Shown here: positions 52,931 through 62,287 of the stretch, one piece after another
Layout: each line of letters starts with the position of its first letter
How positions within the stretch are numbered: the first letter of the stretch is position 1
Source: Tardiphaga robiniae
GTDB lineage: Bacteria; Pseudomonadota; Alphaproteobacteria; Rhizobiales; Xanthobacteraceae
Direction of reading: 5' to 3'
Length of the DNA: 64,000 nt
Assembly: GCF_001618955.1 (NCBI RefSeq)
Contig: NZ_LVYV01000012.1
Span: forward strand, 310,001-374,000
Made by a program: the position numbers and the translations under genes
Notes under the pieces: model-generated
Seen by the model: only the letters and a program-made list of their open reading frames with translations
What the model was told of the DNA's origin: nothing
The model's database searches: none

Positions 52931-54139
52931 ATGAATACGCATCTGATCGCCGACGCCGTTCGCAATAGCCGTGGTCGCGAGGAAACGACGATCTGGGACA
53001 GGCTGTTCGCCTTCTGGTTCCGCCGGCTGGTCTATACCCAGATATGGGAAGATCCCGAAGCCGACATGGCGGCGCTGAAGCTGGCGCCCGGTTCGACGAT
53101 TGTCACCATCTCCAGCGGCGGCTGCAACGCGCTGTCCTATCTGTCGGCGAAGCCCGAACATGTCTATGCGATCGATCTGAATGAAGCGCATTTGTCGCTG
53201 CTCAAGCTCAAGCTTGCCGGCCTGCGCGCACTGCCGAACTATCAGGACTTCTGGAAATTCTTCGGCGAAGGCGCATCCGATACCAATGTAGGCCTCTATC
53301 GCGAGCGGCTGCGTCCGCTGCTCGACGTCGAGGCGCGCGGCTATTGGGACGAGCGCGATATCCAGGGCCGCCCGCGCTACGGTTACTTCAGTGACGGCTT
53401 CTATCGTCATGGCGCGCTCGGCCGTTTCATCGGCTTCGCGCATACGCTGGCGAAGCTCGCCCGCATCGATCTCAAGGCGTTGTTGCACGAGGACAAGCAG
53501 TCCCCGGCGCGCAAGCGTGCGCTGGAACGACTGCACTGGCTGTTCCACTCCCGGCTCGCTCGTATGATGACGAAGACCCCGGCGCTGTTGTTCAGCCTCG
53601 GCATCCCGCCGCAGCAGCGCACGCTGCTGGGCGGCAATCAGCCGCTCAACGAAGTGCTGCATCAGCGTCTGCTCGCTCTGATCGACGTGCATCCGAACGC
53701 CAACAACTATTTTGCCTGGCAGGCGCTGAGCCGCAGCTATGTCGGCCCCGGCGATAAATGCCTGCCGCTCTATCTGCAGCAGAGCCGTTACGCGGACACC
53801 GCCAGCCGCGCCGCTCTGGTCACGCCGGTGCATGCCAATCTGCGCGTGTTCCTGGAGAGCCTTCCAGCCCGCCAGATCGACGCGGTCGTGCTGCTGGATT
53901 CGCAGGACTGGATGGCGCCGGATGAAATCCGTGCGCTGTGGGACGCGATCGACCGCGCCGGCAAGGATGGCATCCGGGTGATCTTCCGCACGGCCGGTGC
54001 GGAATCACCGCTGGACGATCCGGAACATGCATCGCTGCGCGAGACGTGGCAGCGCGATGAGACGCGTAGTGCCGAAGGTCTGGCTGCGGATCGTTCGGGC
54101 ATCTATGGCGGATTTCATCTGTACACGCGGAAAGCGTAA
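52931..54139 (+). CDS. btaA: S-adenosylmethionine:diacylglycerol 3-amino-3-carboxypropyl transferase BtaA
   Basis: Transfers the aminocarboxypropyl group of SAM to diacylglycerol, the first step of DGTS betaine lipid synthesis. 402 residues of the DUF3419 family: YTQIWEDPEADMAAL, the SAM site ISSGGCNALSYLSAKP with VYAIDLNEAHLSLLKLKL, PNAN(N)YFAWQALSRSY and the final GIYGGFHLYTRK. ATG 52931 chosen, with AAGAAG upstream. Divergent from btaB across a 169-base region holding a Pho box. Confidence 0.92.
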   Translation: MNTHLIADAVRNSRGREETTIWDRLFAFWFRRLVYTQIWEDPEADMAALKLAPGSTIVTISSGGCNALSYLSAKPEHVYAIDLNEAHLSLLKLKLAGLRALPNYQDFWKFFGEGASDTNVGLYRERLRPLLDVEARGYWDERDIQGRPRYGYFSDGFYRHGALGRFIGFAHTLAKLARIDLKALLHEDKQSPARKRALERLHWLFHSRLARMMTKTPALLFSLGIPPQQRTLLGGNQPLNEVLHQRLLALIDVHPNANNYFAWQALSRSYVGPGDKCLPLYLQQSRYADTASRAALVTPVHANLRVFLESLPARQIDAVVLLDSQDWMAPDEIRALWDAIDRAGKDGIRVIFRTAGAESPLDDPEHASLRETWQRDETRSAEGLAADRSGIYGGFHLYTRKA

Positions 54140-54149
54140 GGCAGCATTT

Positions 54150-54300
54150 CTAACCTCGCCCCGCTCTGCGCGGGGAGAGGTCGACCTGCGAAGCCGGTCG
54201 GGTGAGGCGCATGGCACGGCGCTCGTCACAGCGACGAAGCCTGCGGATCGAAAGAGCCCCTCACCCCAGCCCTCTCCCCGCAAGGGCGGGGCGAGGGAGC
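54150..54300. repeat. GC-rich palindromic intergenic repeat
   Basis: Element with end hairpins CCTCGCCCCGC-TCT-GCGCGGGGAGAGG and CCCTCTCCCCGC-AAGG-GCGGGGCGAGGG; the outer arms are themselves inverted repeats. Same family as the element at 31177-31330. Lies between the convergent btaA and LivF-type genes and may act as transcript boundary. Confidence 0.7.
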
Positions 54301-54322
54301 TCAAGGCCGGTGCGCAGCTCCG

Positions 54323-55016
<694 letters not shown>

Positions 55017-55030
<14 letters not shown>

Positions 55031-55760
55031 GGGCTTCCTCCGTCTTGCCGATATAGGCTTCGATCACCTTCTCGTTCTTCACGATCTCTTCCGGTGGGCC
55101 GACGGCGATGATCTCGCCGAAATTCATCGCGATCACGCGCGATACGAGTGCCATGAACTCGCGCAGCTTGTGTTCGATCAGTAAAATAGTGAGGTTCTCC
55201 TCGCGATGCAGCCTGCGGATCAGCTGTGCCAGTTGTTCGATCTCGCTGCTGCCAAGCCCAGCGAAGGGCTCGTCGAGCAGCAACAGGTCCGGCCGGGTCG
55301 CCAGCGCGCGGGCGATTTCGAGCCGCCGGAGGTCGCCGTAAGGCAGCGTCTCCACTGGCTCCTTGTCGCGTCCGCCGAGACCGACCTGGGCGAGCAGATA
55401 GCTGGCGCGTGCTTCCTTGTCCTTGTCCTCGCTGGCGCGCGGCGACATGCAGGCGACCAGCACGTTCTCCAGCAGGTTCATGCCGACAAAGGGACGCGTG
55501 AGCTGGAAGGTGCGCGCCATGCCGCGATTGACCACTTTGTAGGGGGCAAGTTCGCGCACCAATTCGCCGTTGAAGTGAATAGTGCCGGTGGTCGGCTGCA
55601 TGAAGCCGGTGAGGATGTTGAACAGCGTGGTCTTGCCGGCGCCGTTGGGTCCAAGAATCCCGGTGAACTCGCCCTTCTTCAGCGTAAAACTCGCGTTCTT
55701 CACGGCGGTGAGACCTCCGAAGCGCTTGGTCACGCCGTTGACTTCGAGCAGGTCGGTCAT
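55017..55760 (-). CDS. Second Liv-type importer, ATPase (LivG family)
   Basis: 247 residues. Walker A GPNGAGKTTLFN, signature LPYGDLRRLEIARAL, Walker B LLLLDEPFAGL, C-terminal EKVIEAYIGK. ATG 55760 overlaps the LivM-type stop by four bases (ATGA). The frame stays open upstream but that part is the permease in another frame. Confidence 0.93.
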
Positions 55761-56686
55761 CGCAGGCGCTCCGTCAGCCGGCGCCAGAGCGGCGCGATCA
55801 GTCCATTGGGCAGGAAGAATAGGATCAGCATCAAAGTCAGCGTGTAGATCCACAGCCGGTATTCGCCGAAGCCGCGCAGCATCTCGGTGAGCAGCGTCAA
55901 CAGGATTGCGGCCACTGCAGCCCCGTAGATCGAGCCGATACCGCCGACATAGACCATGATGATCACCGTGATCGAGACCACGACCGAGAACAGCGGCGGT
56001 GACACCTGCAGCTGGTAATGCGCATAGAGCGCGCCGCCAAGCCCGGCGAAGCCGGCCGAGATCATCAGCGACACGATCTTGTAGAACGTGACATTGATGC
56101 CGGCAGCCTGACAGGTCGCCTCGTCGCCGCGGATCGCGCGCAGCAGGAGTCCCCAATGCGATTGCGCCAGCAGCGTCAGCGCGATCACGGTGACCGCGAG
56201 AATCGCCAGCACGAACCAGTAGTAATGCAGCGGGTTCTTCATGAGGGGATCGAGGCCGTAGATGCCTTCCTCACCGCCGGTATATTCCCAGAAGATCAGA
56301 CACAGCCGCTGCAGGATCGCCGAAGCGGACAGCATCGCCAGCGCGAAATAAGGCCCACGCAACCGCAATGTCGGGAAGCCGACCAGCAGGCTGAAGGCGA
56401 TAGCGATTACGACGCCGAGCGGCAGGCTGATCCACGGATTGGCCGACCAGATCGAGGACAGGAAGCCGGCGGTATAGGCACCGGCGCCGATGAACAGCGA
56501 GTGGCCGAAGTTCTCGCGCCCGGTGAGGCCGGACATGAAGTCCCAGCTCGAAGCCCAGATGCCGTAGATCACGCAGACGGTGAGCACGCCGGTGAGATAG
56601 TTGCTGGCGGCGAACATGGGCAGCAAAGCGAGAAAGGCGACGACGAGGATGCCGCCTGCGATGTCGATGGGGGCGATGCGTTTCAT
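55757..56686 (-). CDS. Second Liv-type importer, permease (LivM family)
   Basis: 309 residues, about eight to nine hydrophobic segments, with YGIWASSWDFMSGLTGRENFGHSLF near residues 41-65 and the EAA-like IRGDEATCQAAGIN loop. One base separates it from the LivH-type gene. Confidence 0.93.
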   Translation of the reverse strand: MKRIAPIDIAGGILVVAFLALLPMFAASNYLTGVLTVCVIYGIWASSWDFMSGLTGRENFGHSLFIGAGAYTAGFLSSIWSANPWISLPLGVVIAIAFSLLVGFPTLRLRGPYFALAMLSASAILQRLCLIFWEYTGGEEGIYGLDPLMKNPLHYYWFVLAILAVTVIALTLLAQSHWGLLLRAIRGDEATCQAAGINVTFYKIVSLMISAGFAGLGGALYAHYQLQVSPPLFSVVVSITVIIMVYVGGIGSIYGAAVAAILLTLLTEMLRGFGEYRLWIYTLTLMLILFFLPNGLIAPLWRRLTERLR

Positions 56687-56687
56687 G

Positions 56688-57542
56688 TCAGAATGCCGCC
56701 CGTCGCCCGAGGAGTCCCGACGGGCGTATCATCAGCGTGACGACGACTGCGACCAGCGACACCAGCTCGGTCCATGATGTTGAAATCAGATAGGCGACGA
56801 TGGTCTCGGAATAGCCGAGAATCAGCGACGCGATAATGCTGCCGGGGATCGAGCCGAGCCCGCCGACGATGACGATGGCGAAGGCCTTCACCATCGGCAG
56901 CAGGCCCATGGTGGGCTGCACCGTGAGGAATGGCGACACCAGCACGCCGGCAAGCGCCGCGGTGCCGGCGGAAATCGCCATCACGATGGAGAAAATGCGG
57001 TTGGTCGGGATGCCCATATATTGCGCGGCTTCCGGATCCTGCGATACCGCGAGGATCGCCGCGCCGAGGCGCGTGCGCTGGATGAACAGCCAGAGGCCGA
57101 GCAGCACGAGGACACCGGCGACAAGGGCGAGCAGGCGCTGGCCGGAGATATCGACGCCGCCGATCGAGAGCTTGTCAGCCACGAAGGAAGGCACGTTGCG
57201 ATATTCGGAGCCGAAGGTGATGAACAGCGCCTGTTCGACAGCCAGCGAGACGGCGAGGGTAATCATCAGCACGGCGAGTTGAGACGAGCGCAGCGGACGC
57301 ACCAGAAAACGTTCCATCACCACGCCGAAGCCCGCGACGATCAATACCGCCAGCGGGGCTGCGATGAAGAGCGGAACGCCGAGCAGCGAGGTGAGGACAT
57401 AGGCCGCATAGGCGCCGAGTGCGTAGAACGAGCCATGGGCGAGATTGAGGATGCGAGCGACGCCGAAGATCAGGGTGAAACCAACGGCCAGCATCGCATA
57501 GATGGCGCTGGAGACCGCGCCGTAGATCAGAATCTGAAGCAT
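56688..57542 (-). CDS. Second Liv-type importer, permease (LivH family)
   Basis: 284 residues, hydrophobic, with SAIYAMLAVGFTLIFGVARILNLAHGSF at the N-terminus and the VGGLGSIPGSIIASLILG loop. Preceded by 128 non-coding bases that contain a strong hairpin after the binding-protein gene. Confidence 0.93.
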   Translation of the reverse strand: MLQILIYGAVSSAIYAMLAVGFTLIFGVARILNLAHGSFYALGAYAAYVLTSLLGVPLFIAAPLAVLIVAGFGVVMERFLVRPLRSSQLAVLMITLAVSLAVEQALFITFGSEYRNVPSFVADKLSIGGVDISGQRLLALVAGVLVLLGLWLFIQRTRLGAAILAVSQDPEAAQYMGIPTNRIFSIVMAISAGTAALAGVLVSPFLTVQPTMGLLPMVKAFAIVIVGGLGSIPGSIIASLILGYSETIVAYLISTSWTELVSLVAVVVTLMIRPSGLLGRRAAF

Positions 57543-57608
57543 GAGAACCCGCTGTTGAAGACCGGACGGCGGAGGGCGAACTTCTTCGGGCTCGCTTCTC
57601 CCGTTTTC

Positions 57609-57632
57609 CGGCCGGCGAGGGATCGCCGGCCG
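57609..57632. repeat. Hairpin between binding-protein and permease genes
   Basis: CGGCCGGCGA (57609-57618) pairs exactly with TCGCCGGCCG (57623-57632) around GGGA. It follows the binding-protein gene and has no T tract on the transcribed strand, so it more likely stabilises the upstream message than ends transcription, explaining higher binding-protein output. Confidence 0.6.
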
Positions 57633-57670
57633 CGCGGTTACGCTGCGGTCAGATGACCGCCATCAACAAA

Positions 57671-58894
57671 TCAGTTGCTCATCCAAGGCGGTGCGATCAT
57701 CGGGCCGGTAGCGGCTTCCTTCGGCCAGACCACGACGCGGGCGCCGTCCTTCTGCCACTGCACGAACAGCAGGTTCTGCAGTCCCGGGCCGGTCTTCACA
57801 TCGTGTACTTCGTCGAACACCAGCTTGCCGGCGATGCCGACATGGTCGGTCTTTTCCAGCTCCTTGATGACAGCGTCGGGTTCGATGGAATTGGCGCGCT
57901 TCACGGCATCGGCATAGACATAGACCGCGTCATAGGCGCCGATGCCGGTATAGACGGGCGCGGTGCCGAAACGCTTCACGAATTCATCCCAGAATGGAAT
58001 GGTCTTCGGGGTAAGCGGCGCGCGGATGGCGAACATGCCGACGGTTTCGGCATTGGCCTTGCCGCTGACGCGGGTGAAGAAGTCGGCGTCCTGGCTCTTG
58101 ACGTCGATGCCGCCGATCGGGATCGGCACCTGCGCGTCATGCCACTGCTTGACGAAGATGTCCGATGAGGCATGCGAGAGCACGACGATCAGATACTGCG
58201 CGCCGGAATTCTTCACCTTGGCGAACAGCGGCGAGAAATCAGAAGTCGAAGTGTCGAAGAATTCGGCCAGCGTCACGTCGGTGCCGCCGTCGGTCGCGCC
58301 CTTTTTCAGGATCGGAACGAGATCCTGCACCCATTTCGCGTTCTCGCCGACGATGGCGATCTTCTTCAGGCCCATCTCGCCTTTCAGCTTGCCGTTGATG
58401 AAGTCGACCAGCGCGCGCGCCTGATGCGCCGCGTTGATGGGGAAGGCGCGGAAGATATATTTGTAGTTCTCATAGTCTGTTTTCACCTTTGCGGTGATGG
58501 CCGGGGAGGCCGCGCCGACGCCGATATAGATCGTCTTGGCGTTGGAAATATGCGGCAGCTGGGCCAGTGTGACGCCTGACGTATAGCCGCCGATCAGCAC
58601 GTTGACCTTGTCATCGGCGGTGAGTTTCTTGATTGCAGCGATGCCCTGTTCGGGATTCTCGGTCTCGTCGGCGACAACCATTTCGAGCTTGCGGCCGAGC
58701 AATCCGCCCTTGGCGTTGATCTCTTCGATAGCCAGCTTAGCGGCGTTCTGCGTATCGCGGCCGACCTGCAGCTGGACCGAAGTCGGAATGCCGATCTTGA
58801 TCGGCGCTTGCTGGGCAGATGCTGGAGCAGTGGAAGCAAGGGCGCCAGCAACAATCATACTCGCAGCCGCAAGCGGCCTCAGAAATGAGTCCAT
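57671..58894 (-). CDS. Second Liv-type importer, periplasmic substrate-binding protein
   Basis: 407 residues. Signal peptide (LRPLAAASMIVAGALASTAPASA, cleavage at SA/QQ) followed by IKIGIPTSVQLQVGRDTQNAAKLAIEEINAKGG in parts, a type I binding-protein entry. ATG 58894 has GGGAGAG upstream; an ATG 21 bases earlier is possible. A TGTGATCACA palindrome lies 48 bases upstream. First gene of the leftward importer operon. Ligand unknown. Confidence 0.9.
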   Translation of the reverse strand: MDSFLRPLAAASMIVAGALASTAPASAQQAPIKIGIPTSVQLQVGRDTQNAAKLAIEEINAKGGLLGRKLEMVVADETENPEQGIAAIKKLTADDKVNVLIGGYTSGVTLAQLPHISNAKTIYIGVGAASPAITAKVKTDYENYKYIFRAFPINAAHQARALVDFINGKLKGEMGLKKIAIVGENAKWVQDLVPILKKGATDGGTDVTLAEFFDTSTSDFSPLFAKVKNSGAQYLIVVLSHASSDIFVKQWHDAQVPIPIGGIDVKSQDADFFTRVSGKANAETVGMFAIRAPLTPKTIPFWDEFVKRFGTAPVYTGIGAYDAVYVYADAVKRANSIEPDAVIKELEKTDHVGIAGKLVFDEVHDVKTGPGLQNLLFVQWQKDGARVVVWPKEAATGPMIAPPWMSN

Positions 58895-58941
58895 GGTGTC
58901 TCTCCCTAGAGGCATCTGGGTCGTTGCCCGATGCTTTTTTG

Positions 58942-58951
58942 TGTGATCACA
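58942..58951. promoter_or_regulatory. Short palindrome upstream of the second Liv-type operon
   Basis: TGTGATCACA is an exact 10-base palindrome in the promoter region of the binding-protein gene. It could be a regulator site, but a palindrome this short is expected by chance now and then. Confidence 0.2.
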
Positions 58952-59160
58952 GACTGCCAAGTGCGGCGAGAGCAAGTCAAGGAAGATTGCGCGCAGCAAC
59001 ACTGTGTCGCGGATTAAATTGCGAGCATTCACAACGTGTACTTCTGTTGCGTTGCGATGACGCGCAGGCGCAATGTGCCTTGCAGTTGTAGGCGCGCAAC
59101 CGGCCGTGCGAGGCTTGACGCTGATGGATCATCTCGCGGGATGAACATGGAGAGGCCGGA

Positions 59161-59574
59161 ATGGATGAACAGGGTGCAGGCACCAAGTCAGCCTTTCAAG
59201 CCATTCGCGCCATCGACTACACGGTGATCTTCGTCCGCGACATGGACGCGATGCGTCGCTTCTACGAGACGGTGCTCGGCTTTTCGCTGCAGCGCGTGCT
59301 GTCGTCCGACTGGATAGAATTTCGCATCGGCGGCAACACGTTAGCTCTGGCCATACCAAGCCGCACCGCGTCGGATCGTCCGGTCCCGGTTGGCAGCGCA
59401 GCACTTCAACTCGCCTTCAAGGTTTCCGTTACGGAGGTCGATGCGTGTGCCGAGGAATTGCTGAAGCAAGGCATCAATATCGTGTCACCGCCGACCGATC
59501 AGTCCTTTGGACATCGCACGCTGTTCTTTCGCGATCCCGACGGGAATTTGCTGGAGGTGTTCGCTGATATCTAG
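59161..59574 (+). CDS. VOC-family (glyoxalase/dioxygenase fold) protein
   Basis: 137 residues. IDYTVIFVRDMDAMRRFYETVLGF starts the first beta-alpha-beta module (shown in part) and HRTLFFRDPDGNLLEVFAD ends the second, with the metal Glu near the C-terminus. Members are glyoxalases, dioxygenases or antibiotic-binding proteins; which applies is not clear. ATG 59161 follows GGAGAGGCCGGA. Confidence 0.85.
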   Translation: MDEQGAGTKSAFQAIRAIDYTVIFVRDMDAMRRFYETVLGFSLQRVLSSDWIEFRIGGNTLALAIPSRTASDRPVPVGSAALQLAFKVSVTEVDACAEELLKQGINIVSPPTDQSFGHRTLFFRDPDGNLLEVFADI

Positions 59575-59888
59575 GCGCTACCGATGCTCTACACGTGATC
59601 GGACGCACGCAATCGCAGCATGACGCAGGTCGCGTGATGGGTAACGGCTGCGTGTTTGGGTGGTCAGGATTGTCGGCCAAGGGGTGGGACCGCCGACGCA
59701 GGTAATAACGGCGGTCCCGTGCCGTGCATTGAAATTCGGGGTTGGAAAGCGACTTCCGCACCCCACTGCGCGACGCGATCGACGCTATCCCAGCCGGGTT
59801 TTGTCGCAACTTAAACCAAATCTTAACCTAACCGATTAGGCTTACCTGGCCGGCTTTTCGAGCATTTTTAGTAAAGGTGGAGAATAAT
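59575..59888. other. Intergenic region with one strong hairpin
   Basis: 314 bases without a supported gene. GGGACCGCCG (59686-59695) pairs exactly with CGGCGGTCCC (59709-59718) across a 13-base loop; it could be a terminator remnant or small structured RNA. The right third is AT-rich with TTAACC-type motifs and a CCTAA-CCGA-TTAGG hairpin near 59826-59839, possibly promoter DNA. Confidence 0.5.
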
Positions 59889-60296
59889 CTACTCCACAGC
59901 CCGGGCCAGCAGCGTGATGTCGTTGGCATTGGCGCAATAGTTCTCGTAATTCGCCGCCGCCGTTTTGGCTGCGAGATCGGCGCCGCAGGCCCGTTTGTGT
60001 GCGCAACCGGCGCAGGCGTGGCGCATCTCCATCATGTCAGGCGGCCGGATCTTCGCAATGGCGGCCTCGTCAAAACCGAGCGCGCGGAGCATCTGCGGCA
60101 ATTCCTCCGCACCGTTCACGCCTCTGCGCACGATCGTATCGAGATCGCTTGGCGCAAGGCCAAGCTCATGAGCCATGCGTTTGAACTCGCCGCTGTCGAG
60201 CGCACTGAGTTCGTTAAGCTGGCGGCGCTGGATCAACCAGTCGCCAATGCGTTCAATGAGATTACTGACGACGGGATAGGGCTGGACGGATGTCAT
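59889..60296 (-). CDS. DUF6455 protein with conserved cysteines
   Basis: 135 residues. Helical N-terminus (LIERIGDWLIQRRQLNEL), a small helical domain and a cysteine-rich C-terminus with CAGCAHKRAC and a final YCAN, that is four Cys in CxxC-x5-C...C order able to hold a metal or Fe-S cluster. The domain name DUF6455 is from memory. Function unknown; no co-transcribed partner is visible. Confidence 0.72.
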   Translation of the reverse strand: MTSVQPYPVVSNLIERIGDWLIQRRQLNELSALDSGEFKRMAHELGLAPSDLDTIVRRGVNGAEELPQMLRALGFDEAAIAKIRPPDMMEMRHACAGCAHKRACGADLAAKTAAANYENYCANANDITLLARAVE

Positions 60297-60526
60297 GGCG
60301 GTCTCCGCTGCTGAAAGTGATTGAGCGGAGGGTCGGCGCAGCGGGGCGGAGTCGCATTGCGCTGGATCAATCGGGCAGGCCCGCCATGGACGGTTAGTCT
60401 TACCGCCAGAAATGCCTGTGCCACAGGCACTTTCAGAGGAAACTCGGGGCTGGATTCAACGTTATCCGTGCTTAACTTAGAGACATTGTTAGTCCAGAAG
60501 CCGGGAACCGGCCTCAGGAGGCGTAA

Positions 60527-60916
60527 ATGAGTTTGAGACATCTGATTGCGGCCTCGGTCAGTATTGCGCTGCTGGCGAGTTTTGGTGCTGCGCAAGCCGA
60601 CACTTACAAGCCCGGCGATTATCTGCTGCTCGACCTGCAGAAGGCCGTGCTGTCGCCGAAATTACTGGGCCCGCCTGCGTCATTCGAACACGTGCAGATC
60701 CAGGCCAAGGCTGATGCGAAGGCGAATGTGAAAGCCGATCCGGCCAAGGCAGCGCCGCGCGTTGCGCGCGCACAGGCCGCGAAGCCGGTGGCGCAGCGCG
60801 CTGCTGCGCAGAAGAAGGTTACCCATCGCGGCAATCCGCTGAACGCCAATGCGGCGGACACGCGCGTGCAAGTCTGGCCGTGCCGCACAGGCGGCATCTG
60901 CAGCTGGCAGAAATGA
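60527..60916 (+). CDS. Small exported protein of unknown function
   Basis: 129 residues: signal peptide (LIAASVSIALLASFGAAQA), a short conserved segment KPGDYLLLDLQKAVLSPKLLGPP, an Ala/Lys-rich low-complexity middle (residues 60-105) and a C-terminal VWPCRTGGICSWQK with two Cys that may form a disulfide. An excellent AGGAGG precedes the ATG. Probably periplasmic; function unknown. Confidence 0.75.
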   Translation: MSLRHLIAASVSIALLASFGAAQADTYKPGDYLLLDLQKAVLSPKLLGPPASFEHVQIQAKADAKANVKADPAKAAPRVARAQAAKPVAQRAAAQKKVTHRGNPLNANAADTRVQVWPCRTGGICSWQK

Positions 60917-60943
60917 AAAAGGCGGTGGATTGCTCCGCCGCCT
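60916..60943 (-). terminator. Intrinsic terminator of the leftward M20/gabT operon
   Basis: Arms 60920-60929 and 60934-60943 form a 10 bp stem (one G-U pair) with loop TTGC; read on the minus strand it is followed by TTTTT. It lies just downstream of the M20 gene stop at 60970. Confidence 0.75.
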
Positions 60944-60969
60944 CCATCTTCAGGCCGAGGCCTGATTGA

Positions 60970-62259
60970 TTACGCCTTGATCTCTTCCACGCCGCACCAT
61001 TCAGCGATGAATAGCGCCAGTGCCGTCGTCGTCTTCTTCAGCGAGGGCAGGTTGACGCCTTCGTCGAAGCCGTGGACGCCGCGCGAGATGCAGCCGTAGT
61101 TCAACGTCGGCACATTGTCGAACAGCGCATAGACACGGCTGTCGAGATAGGCGAGCGAGATTTCCGGCTTCGGCTTCTGGCCGAACACCGCTTCATGCGC
61201 GGCAGCGAGCGTGGCTTCTGCGTCCGAACCGGGCTTGAGCTCGTAACCTTCGGCCTGGAAGCCGTTGAAGGTCACGGTCGGCGGGATGTTCGAGAGGAAC
61301 GGATCCTGATGCGCGAAAGCGGCGACGCAGTCGGTGATCTCTTTCTTAGCGGCTTCGGCCGTCTTGCCGGGCAGCAGCGAGATGCGGAAATCTACCTTGC
61401 ACCAGGCCGGGACCGATGACGCCCAGTCGCCGCCGGCGATCTTGCCGATGTTCAGGTTGACCGGCTTTTCGATGTTCTTGAAGTGCTCGTGCTGGTCCTT
61501 GGTCGCATTCCACTTGGCTTCCAGCTTGCGCAGTTCGCCGATGATCCGATAGGCGCCGTCGATGGCATTGGCGCCGGTGCCCATGCGCTGCACATGCACC
61601 GGCACGCCGCGGACTTCGACCTGGAACCAGACCACGCCGATATTGGCGCGGGTGATCGTCTCGTGCGATGGCTCCGACACCACCACGGCATCGGCCTTGT
61701 AGCCGCGCAGATGCGTCATCAGCGCGCCGTCACCTGTGGACTCTTCTTCGACGACCGACTGCAGATAGACCGTCGCCGCGGGCTGAAGGCCGAGGCTCTT
61801 CAATGCGTCGAGGGCGAAGATGTTGGAGGCGCAGCCGGCTTTCATATCGCCGGCGCCGCGGCCCTGCATCCAGTCGCCCTGGATCACGGGGTCGTAGGGC
61901 GGGGTGGCCCACATGTCGAGCGGGCCTTCCGGCACCACGTCCACATGGCCCTGCATGATCAGCGAGCGGCCTTTTTCCTCGCGCGGATAATGCGTGCCGA
62001 CCACGATCGGCGCGGTCGAGTGCAGGTCGTCCCAGGCGCCGGCGCCGGGATGGTGCCCAAGCGCTGCGCGGTCCATCTCGAAGCGCTCCATCTTGTAGCC
62101 GCGCGTTTTCATGGCGCGGAACATGAAGTCCTGCATCGTGTGTTCGTTGCCGCGGGTCGAGACGTGGCGCACCATGTCCTGGGTGAACTTGACCTGGGCG
62201 TCGAAGCCCTTGTCGACGGCGGCGATGATCTTGTCGCGGAGTGCGGGATTGAGAGCCAT
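60970..62259 (-). CDS. M20-family deacetylase/dipeptidase (ArgE/DapE-like)
   Basis: 429 residues. Metal-binding motifs MQGHVDVVPEG (His and bridging Asp region), GRGAGDMKAG, VVEEESTGDGA and a dimerisation domain are visible. Cleaves an N-acyl or amide bond. ATG follows AAAAGGAAAAAC. Downstream of the gabT-like gene (28-base gap) in an operon with the amidohydrolase; a role in freeing acyl groups from polyamine- or GABA-derived compounds is plausible. Confidence 0.87.
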   Translation of the reverse strand: MALNPALRDKIIAAVDKGFDAQVKFTQDMVRHVSTRGNEHTMQDFMFRAMKTRGYKMERFEMDRAALGHHPGAGAWDDLHSTAPIVVGTHYPREEKGRSLIMQGHVDVVPEGPLDMWATPPYDPVIQGDWMQGRGAGDMKAGCASNIFALDALKSLGLQPAATVYLQSVVEEESTGDGALMTHLRGYKADAVVVSEPSHETITRANIGVVWFQVEVRGVPVHVQRMGTGANAIDGAYRIIGELRKLEAKWNATKDQHEHFKNIEKPVNLNIGKIAGGDWASSVPAWCKVDFRISLLPGKTAEAAKKEITDCVAAFAHQDPFLSNIPPTVTFNGFQAEGYELKPGSDAEATLAAAHEAVFGQKPKPEISLAYLDSRVYALFDNVPTLNYGCISRGVHGFDEGVNLPSLKKTTTALALFIAEWCGVEEIKA

Positions 62260-62287
62260 GTTGTTTTTCCTTTTCTTGTGAGTGGGC

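Noticed and set aside
59811-59826. CtrA site TTAA-N7-TTAA
   Set aside because: The spacer is eight bases, not seven, and the region is just locally AT-rich.
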